Source: Dyella sp. SG609
GTDB lineage: Bacteria > Pseudomonadota > Gammaproteobacteria > Xanthomonadales > Rhodanobacteraceae
Direction of reading: 5' to 3'
Length of the DNA: 64,000 nt
Assembly (NCBI RefSeq): GCF_012275375.1
Contig: NZ_JAAZQJ010000017.1
Coordinates: 1 to 64,000 of the forward strand
Part shown: positions 60,301 to 64,000 of the stretch, one piece after another
Layout of the letters: each line of letters begins with the position of its first letter
Position numbering within the stretch: position 1 is the stretch's first letter
Notes under the pieces: generated by a model
What the model saw: only the letters and a program-made list of their open reading frames with translations
Told to the model about the DNA's origin: nothing
Databases searched by the model: none
Made by a program: the position numbers and the translations under genes

Positions 60301-63300
60301 CCACGGTGGCCAGCGGCGCGACCTTGCACGTCGACGGCAGCTTCAGCGGTTCGGCCGGCAACGACAGCATGACCGTCGCCGGCACGGTCAGCGGCGGCGG
60401 CAACATCGCCTTCGGCGACGGCGACGATGTCTTGACTGTGCGCGATGGCTCCGACTTCAGCGGCTTCACCGGCACCCTCGACGGCGGCGCGAGCGGCACG
60501 GGCGACAGGGTAGTGCTGGACAACGCGCAGGCGCTGACCTTCGGCAGCGGCACGGTCACCAACTTCGAGTTCCTCGACAAGACCAATAGCGGCACGGCCA
60601 CTGTGGTCGGCGACGAGAGTTTCAGCGGCGGCACCACGTTGAGCGGTGGCGAACTGGCAGTCGCCGGTACGCTGCATACTCCCGGCGTGACGCTGAGCGA
60701 CGACACCACGCTGACCGTCGCCGGCAACCTGGACGCCGGCAGCGGCACGGCGGCCGCCATCACCGGCAGCGGCGGGGTGAACACGGTGAACATCATCGGC
60801 ACCGCGCTGGCCACGGGCGACCTGGGCGCTGGCAACGACGTGCTCGACGTGCGCGGCACGCTCAACACCGCCGGCGGCGTGTTTGCGCTGGGCGACGGCG
60901 ACGACAGCTTCGTCGTGCATGACGGCACGGTGGTGCAGGGCACGGTGGACGGCGGCGCCGGCTTCGACACGCGCGTGTACGACATCAACCTCACGGCCGA
61001 CCTGGGCGCCCTGGTCAATTTCGAGGGCGTGACCAAGACCGGTACAGGCGTGCTCAACATCAACGGCCCGGCCACCACCAACCTGCAGCAGGTCAGCGTG
61101 CTTGGCGGCACCTTGAACATCGCGCCGAACGCCACCGTGGCGGCCATCGCCGGCGGTCCGCTCGACACCCTGGTGGCGGCAGGCGCCACCCTGAAGGTGG
61201 ATGGCCACTTCGGGTGCGGCGACGGCGCGGACAGCATGACCGTGGCCGGCACCGTGTCGGGCACCGGCACCATCGACCTGTGCGGCGGCGACGACACGCT
61301 GACGCTGCAGGACGGCGCCGTGCTCGACAACACCATCAGCGGCGGCGGCCACAACCTGGGCGATACCGTGGTGCTCGACAATGCCGGCGCGCTGAGCTTC
61401 GATGCGTCTCGCACGATCAACTTCGAGTTCCTGCGCAAGACCAATGCCGGCGAGGCCACGCTCACCAGCAGCCAGAGCTTCAGCGGCGGCACCACCATCG
61501 ACAGCGGCACGCTGACCGTGGCCGGCCAGTTGGAAACGCCGACCGTGGCCCTGGCCGATGGCACCACGCTCAACGTCAAGGGTACGGTGCAGAGCGCCGG
61601 CGCCACCGCGACCGTGCTGAGCGGCAGTGCCGGCACCAACACGGTGACGGTGGGCGAGGGCGCCACCCTGCGCGCGACCGGTGACCTGGGTGCGGGCAAC
61701 GACGTGCTCGACGTGGCCGGCACGCTGGACACCGCCGGCGGCACGCTGGCGCTGGGCGATGGCGACGACACGCTGACCATCCACGACAACACCCGCATCC
61801 TCGGCACGGTGGAGGCCGGCGCCGGTAACGATACCTTCAACGCCGACATCGCCACCGTTGCCAACCTTGGCGCGGTGCAGGGCTTCGAGACGCTCAGCAA
61901 GAGCGGCGCCGGTGTGCTGAACGTCAACGGCCCGGCCAGCTCGGACCTCACCGCGGTGAGCGTGCGCGAAGGCACGCTGGACGTGACCGCCGGCGGCAGC
62001 ATCTCGGCGCAGAACACCACGGTGGCCGCCGGCGCCACGCTGCAGGTCGAAGGCAAGTACGGCGGCACCAGCGGTGACGACACGTTCACGTCGGTGGGTA
62101 CCGTGCGCGGCGCGTTCGACTTCGGCGCCGGCAACGACAGCGTGTCTTTCACCGGCGGCGACATCAGCGGCGTCACCGCGCTGAACGGCGGCGCTGGCAC
62201 CGACCGCCTCAGCTTCAGCGGCTTTGCACTGGACAGCGGCAAACTGCCCCTGCTGAGCGGCTGGGAGCGCATGGAACTGCTGAATGCCAGCAGCCTGACG
62301 CTGAGCGCGCCGCTGAACCTGCAGGGCGGCACGCTGGCGATCGATAGCACCTCCAAGCTGTTCGCCCAGCAGGAAGGCGCTTCTTTCGGCGGCAGCATCG
62401 AGAACGCCGGCCTGATCGACGTCGGCACCAACCGCCTGCCGATCAGCGGCAACTACGCCGGCAACAACGGCACGCTGCATCTGGACGTGTCACCGGAGAC
62501 GCTGAAAGCGGGCGGGCTGGACGTCGGCGGCGACGTCAGCGGCGTCACCCGCGTGGCGTTCGACAGTGACGGCGCCAAGCTCTCCGGCGCGGGCAAGGTA
62601 TCGATCCTGGTGATCTCCAGCCCGAACGACAATCCAGCCACGCCAGGCAGCTTCGTGCCGGCCAGCACCGTCGACGGCGCCGTGCGCCTGAGCGGCAGCT
62701 CCTTCCCCTGGAGCTTCGACCAGAAAGCCGATCACAACTGGTACCTGGAAGCGCAGGCCGGCCTGTTGCCGGAACTGCCCGCCTACGCCGTGCTGCCGAC
62801 CCTGGGTGCGCTGATGGCGCGGCAGAACGACGACCTTGTGCACCAGCGCCTGGCCGGCATGCGCAGCACCGAGCATCCGCAGTGCGGCAACAAGCCGGAG
62901 GAACGCGAAGCCATGCAGACCGACACGCGCTTCGTCGACGACTGCCACGGTTTCTGGGTGGCGGCCACCGCGAGCAGCACGGACCTGGGTGGCGATCCTG
63001 GCGTCGCCGCCTCCGGCAGCGACGTGGGCATGTACGTCGGCTACGACTACGTGGGCTCGGACAGCAGCGGCAGCGGACGCATCGGCGCGTTCATCGGCTA
63101 TCTGCACGGCAACTACTGGACCGACGGCCGTAACTCCACCGGCCTACCGGGCATCGGCAAGGCCGGCATCCGCCTCGACACGCCGGTGGCCGGTTGGTAC
63201 GGCAGCCTGTACTGGAACGACGGCAGCTACCTCGACACCGTAGTGAGCGGCCAGCGCGCCCGCGCCCGCATCCGCACTTCGGACAGCTTCACGCAGTCGC

Positions 63301-63788
63301 TCAGCGGCGGCAGCGTGACGGTCAGCGCAAAGCTCGGGCACCGTTACCAGCTGGACAGCGGCTGGACGTTCGAGCCGCACGTGAAGCTGGCGGCTACACA
63401 GGTCCATTGGAACAGCATGATCGACGCCAATCAGCGCGCGCTGACCTTCAACAACAACTGGATGGGCACGGCCACCCTGGGTCTGCGTATGGAGCGGGTG
63501 TTCACCACCGATCGCGGTGCGATGATCAAGCCATGGGCGACGCTCGCCGTGCAGCGGACGCTCAATCAGGCGAGGGATGCCCTGCAGGTGGTCGAGCCCG
63601 GGGTGGGCGGGAACAGCTTGATGCTGCCCAATCAGGACCTGGGCACTACCGTTCGGTTGGATGCGGGCGTGGAAGCCCGGCTCAATCCGGGCGTGAGCCT
63701 GTTCGGCGTGTTATCGGCCAGCCGTGAGCTGAGTGGAAGCAAGTATCGGGAAGAGTCGGCTAATGTCGGTGTGCGGATACGTTGGTGA
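51351..63788 (+). CDS. Giant autotransporter adhesin (4145 residues, type V secretion)
   Basis: From the ATG at 51351 (ribosome site GGGGAGGAAGG) the protein has: an extended signal peptide region (MNRVFRIIWSRALHTWVVAS, residues 1-30) and hydrophobic core to a likely cleavage after AYA at about residue 74; a first passenger half (about 190-1725) with some ten PATR-type beta-helix repeats of the form NTYTG..GGILRAG; a second half (about 1725-3600) of a dozen modules with RTX-like GxGxD motifs and cysteine pairs; and a C-terminal autotransporter beta-barrel (about 3868-4145) ending in RIRW, an aromatic residue as BamA prefers. Role: surface adhesion or biofilm is likely from the family; specificity is unknown. 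It is followed 27 bp later by an ATP sulfurylase gene. Confidence 0.93.
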   Translation: MNRVFRIIWSRALHTWVVASELATRRGKSDGSVDRRVGAAGIAPEHLDVAHASSPWPLRLSILAALLALQAPAYAVDRYWDVNGTSLGNGGTGTWNTTSPFWSPNSDGVSGPYSAWNNAALYDAYFGGTAGTVTLGGAITAHNLTFQTTGYSLTGGSLTLGGTSPTITVTTGSTTIASPIISTSGLITGGAGTLTLNGSNSFGGGITINGGALVLNAANSFTGDINAIGGNLSIGATGDAALGNAANQIYLANGRSFSSIGMISSSRTANLTGGIASISGAGVGGVRYTGAGGLSLADGVSLTNNANDYQGQTRFTTQTGWSGSYNAFSSIADLGVASALGAPTTVANGTIVIGPGGGQSLGPNQVYYTGTGNSSNRNWQINPGAYAGSATLFNAGSGTLRLTGNIAGGGAGGHAIGFNAQSADMELLGVISANDARPIAFTAGSGHTVRLGVANTFTGPASISGAGKVEASLIANAGVAGSLGAGSVSIGGGNLSYVGAGESTNKPWTISNGSLNSNGSSALSLSGTVGISNTATLGGSFTGADNLISGVISGTGNLRSAGNATWILTGANTYTGNTIVDSGILRAGTGTAFGASATAQVNGGTLDLNDFDKTFTTLTGTGGTVDLGTATMTLQAAAGTTAIYAGNITGTGGLTKLGASTQTLTGANTYTGATTIGGGILALDFSPAGGPASNIVSSSSTLNMAGGRLNVIGAAGESNTQTFNGLNVSASNNTIDAKSGTGGSLTVNLGAINRTGGLINFNLPSSGRITTTNTTLGGWATVNGTDYAKVVGGNIVAFTPVDYTNKDNAANWLNGEYITDSTGFFNTVSGTKQLGGLRYTVAKSTTVTVSPGQTLGVDGTIIVAPSVLNTNQVITGGMMTGASGGDLAVQQNSAGNFTIASQIVDNGTGTGFVKAGTGLVTLSNNGNTYTGATRVAQGTLSVSSIKSGGVASGIGASSAAPSNLSLEGATLSYTGTGDTSDRGFTFAKSGAIVESGVQVTNANANLTFSGLVSSPDGANFLKSGPGTLTLANPANTFTGIVTVNGGLLGATTLANGGQASSIGAGSSASANLVLNGGGLQYTGVTVGTDRGFTLGSSGGTIDVTQAGTTLTDSGIVTGSGRLTKNGAGMLVLTGANTYTGGNTVNGGILRAGAANVLGALTSAPTNLANAAGVGLDLNNFDNLIGPLNGGGANGGNVTLGSGTLRIASGNGSYSGVISGTGGVWRTDGGNQNFNGCNNTYTGATTLQGATLTTDCLANGGQASGIGASSAASANLVFSNGNLNYTGSTVSIDRGFTLSGYGVIDVINGTTLGFSGQVIGGGELYKDDTGTLVLSGNNTYTNNTHVRGGILRAGSATAFGSTNSFWMDNTAGALLDLNNFNANAGALIGGGSTGGNIALGTGMLTIRDGLGQTYAGAISGTGSLIKNGAGTQTLSGCNNSYTGATTINAGVLAVNCLNNGGVASSVGASSAAPANLTINGTLRYVGTGSSTDRQFTLGTSGGTLDASGTGIVEFTSTAPVTLAGANTARMLTLTGTNTGYNLLAAQLDNNGAGVTSLTKTGTGTWRLTNANSTYTGVTRINGGVLSVDQMANGGQASSIGASSNAAANLVIGNGSTLRYTGAGDTSDRQFTLDIGVTYIESSGTGALQFTNTGAVALLGTNATRTIALGGTNTGANTMGGAIGDNGTGKTTLAKNDSGTWVLTGNNTYTGNTVINNGNLMIGNGGTTGNAGAGNVIVDSPTSMLSLNRSDTFTFSGTLSGPGTLAQVGTGTSVLTSASNQIGATTISAGTLQVNGGLATPTIGMTGTSALTVDGTVQASGGTPTAITGDAGNQSITVNGGGTLLANGDLGEGSDALNLTGTLNTGTGTLSLGNGNDVMTLHDGASIAGTGVDAGAGTDQLVIDDANPYTFSGVGISGFEQLTKQNSGVLTLTGAQAYSAGTAVLAGTLDVDGTLTTPSMALGDNTLLNVDGTVEAAGGAPALLIGSGGANAIQVNSGGVLRANGNLGPGNDTITVAGTLDTGGSALGLGDGNDVLTLRDGATLAGVGVDGGTGVNQLVLDNAGALSFNGSQTSGFGGLVKQNTGTATMTGTQGFALGTAINQGALDVDGNLTTPTISLADGTTLDVDGSVQAAGGAPTTISGSTGSNTVSVGAGGTLLANGDLGAGNDVLDVAGTLDTGGGVLALGDGDDRLTIHDNTNIVGTVSAGAGNDTFDTHIDMVANLGAVQGFETLAKTGAGTLNINGPLSSDFNTVNVQTGTLNVTAAGSVVGSTGIPLTTTVAVGATLNVDGSYGCSAGDDTMTVAGTVSGSGTIDLCGGNDALTLQDGAVLNNTISGGTGSDTLVLDVAGASSFDASRTTNFELLQKTNAGTATLTGSQSFSGGTTVSGGTLSVAGTLQTPTVSIAGGTTFNVDGTVNAGAGTPVLISGDAGSNTVSVGAGGNLLATGNLGAGVDTLDVSGTLDAGGGVFSLGDGDDNFIVHDGTTVLGAIDGGAGLDTRTYDINGTATLGALLNFEGVTKTGTGVLNVTGPGATALQDVQVLGGTLNVAAGASIEATVGSPLTTTVAGGAILNVDGSYGCGAGSDTMTVSGTLSGSGTINLCGGDDTLVLNDGANLAGLAHPIDGDAGTGDKVVLNNAGALTLDASRVANFEVLQKDNTGEATLTGTQTFSGGTLLNDGTLTVAGQLSTPTVTMADGTVLNMDGQMDGGVAGAAAITGSSGVNTVNVAAGGLLVATGDLGDGNDVLSVAGTLQTNGGVFSLGAGDDTFKVFDTTNTADATIDGGAGNDTLDVNISSGHTVPLGSLLGFESLGKSGQGTLEIQGASNFIDVNLNEGLLRVTGTGSVSAVNTNILAGATLELADGGSYTGTSGADSFTVAGTVLSSGNGSGTINLGDGDDTFIIKDGADLSGLATPVSGGAGNDTFVADLVGHAVLGGAIDFETLTKTNTGTLTVAGPAPSAFTTVNVDGGTLDVGAAGSLSGVTATTVASGATLHVDGSFSGSAGNDSMTVAGTVSGGGNIAFGDGDDVLTVRDGSDFSGFTGTLDGGASGTGDRVVLDNAQALTFGSGTVTNFEFLDKTNSGTATVVGDESFSGGTTLSGGELAVAGTLHTPGVTLSDDTTLTVAGNLDAGSGTAAAITGSGGVNTVNIIGTALATGDLGAGNDVLDVRGTLNTAGGVFALGDGDDSFVVHDGTVVQGTVDGGAGFDTRVYDINLTADLGALVNFEGVTKTGTGVLNINGPATTNLQQVSVLGGTLNIAPNATVAAIAGGPLDTLVAAGATLKVDGHFGCGDGADSMTVAGTVSGTGTIDLCGGDDTLTLQDGAVLDNTISGGGHNLGDTVVLDNAGALSFDASRTINFEFLRKTNAGEATLTSSQSFSGGTTIDSGTLTVAGQLETPTVALADGTTLNVKGTVQSAGATATVLSGSAGTNTVTVGEGATLRATGDLGAGNDVLDVAGTLDTAGGTLALGDGDDTLTIHDNTRILGTVEAGAGNDTFNADIATVANLGAVQGFETLSKSGAGVLNVNGPASSDLTAVSVREGTLDVTAGGSISAQNTTVAAGATLQVEGKYGGTSGDDTFTSVGTVRGAFDFGAGNDSVSFTGGDISGVTALNGGAGTDRLSFSGFALDSGKLPLLSGWERMELLNASSLTLSAPLNLQGGTLAIDSTSKLFAQQEGASFGGSIENAGLIDVGTNRLPISGNYAGNNGTLHLDVSPETLKAGGLDVGGDVSGVTRVAFDSDGAKLSGAGKVSILVISSPNDNPATPGSFVPASTVDGAVRLSGSSFPWSFDQKADHNWYLEAQAGLLPELPAYAVLPTLGALMARQNDDLVHQRLAGMRSTEHPQCGNKPEEREAMQTDTRFVDDCHGFWVAATASSTDLGGDPGVAASGSDVGMYVGYDYVGSDSSGSGRIGAFIGYLHGNYWTDGRNSTGLPGIGKAGIRLDTPVAGWYGSLYWNDGSYLDTVVSGQRARARIRTSDSFTQSLSGGSVTVSAKLGHRYQLDSGWTFEPHVKLAATQVHWNSMIDANQRALTFNNNWMGTATLGLRMERVFTTDRGAMIKPWATLAVQRTLNQARDALQVVEPGVGGNSLMLPNQDLGTTVRLDAGVEARLNPGVSLFGVLSASRELSGSKYREESANVGVRIRW
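51913..56520 (+). repeat. PATR repeat region of the autotransporter
   Basis: Roughly ten to eleven coding repeats with the pattern LTGANTYTG(A/N)T.(V/I)..G.L, for example at 53060, 53340, 54130, 54740, 55060, 55360, 55660, 56060 and 56455. These passenger-associated transport repeats form beta-helix rungs and aid secretion. Several are followed by the shared phrase NGGQASSIGASS.A.ANL. Confidence 0.85.
56930..62150 (+). repeat. RTX-like module region of the autotransporter
   Basis: About twelve modules, each with a GDGDDxLxxxDG-type loop (first near 56957, last near 61760), most paired with a nearby GAGNDxLDVAGTL loop. Blocks near 57757-58180 and 61600-62000, and 58560-59030 and 60720-61160, are close copies, showing segmental duplication. 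Confidence 0.8.

Positions 63789-64000
<212 letters not shown>

Overview
The window is about 64 kb of high-GC chromosome from a gammaproteobacterium. It most resembles the Xanthomonadales (Lysobacterales), probably Rhodanobacteraceae (the Dyella/Rhodanobacter/Luteibacter group). The pointers are the gene order tuf-S10-spc-alpha without rpmJ after secY, a class II DAHP synthase, the order rng-yhdP-tldD and yjgA/pmbA, and several families of intergenic palindromes. The taxonomic call is an inference from gene content, not a database match.

Layout. (1) 1-14411: the end of tuf, then the S10, spc and alpha ribosomal protein blocks from rpsJ to rplQ, with secY and rpoA. Three intergenic gaps (before rpsJ, before rpsH and before rplQ) carry structured leaders, and the first two also have promoter-like sequences. 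(2) 14603-22621: dsbB, a class II DAHP synthase, a secreted amidase (opposite strand), a two-gene cytochrome c operon, a 128-bp palindromic repeat, a GFA-fold protein, a Mug-like glycosylase and an MscS channel. (3) 22786-35247: an envelope and quality-control block with rng, yhdP, a sterol-desaturase-family protein, tldD, a secreted sedolisin (S53) protease, DUF1653-yjgA and pmbA. (4) 35363-43959: a DUF4870 protein, then ispA, xseB, tilS, a NYN/LOTUS protein, accA and dnaE on the minus strand, with REP-like palindromes in both gaps of the dnaE-accA-NYN run.

(5) 44000-45800 is a gene-poor accessory stretch: repeats, one small unrecognised gene with its own ribosome site and terminator, and an array of GGTAATCA-type boxes. 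(6) 45808-64000 looks like one functional module: a MalT-type LuxR ATPase regulator facing away from a NarL-like regulator whose phospho-acceptor position is Glu, a sulfotransferase, an HPt-like protein, a 4145-residue autotransporter (type V secretion), and the start of an ATP sulfurylase gene that runs off the window.

The most interesting reading is of region 6. The enzyme that activates sulfate (the first step to PAPS) and a PAPS-type sulfotransferase flank a giant surface protein, under dedicated regulators. This suggests a sulfation-linked surface adhesin system, loosely comparable to the Xanthomonas RaxP/RaxQ-RaxST arrangement but with an autotransporter as possible substrate. The passenger itself is unusual: PATR beta-helix repeats followed by about a dozen modules with RTX-like GxGxD motifs and regularly spaced cysteine pairs. 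Substrate and chemistry are inference; the gene identities rest on motifs visible in the sequence.
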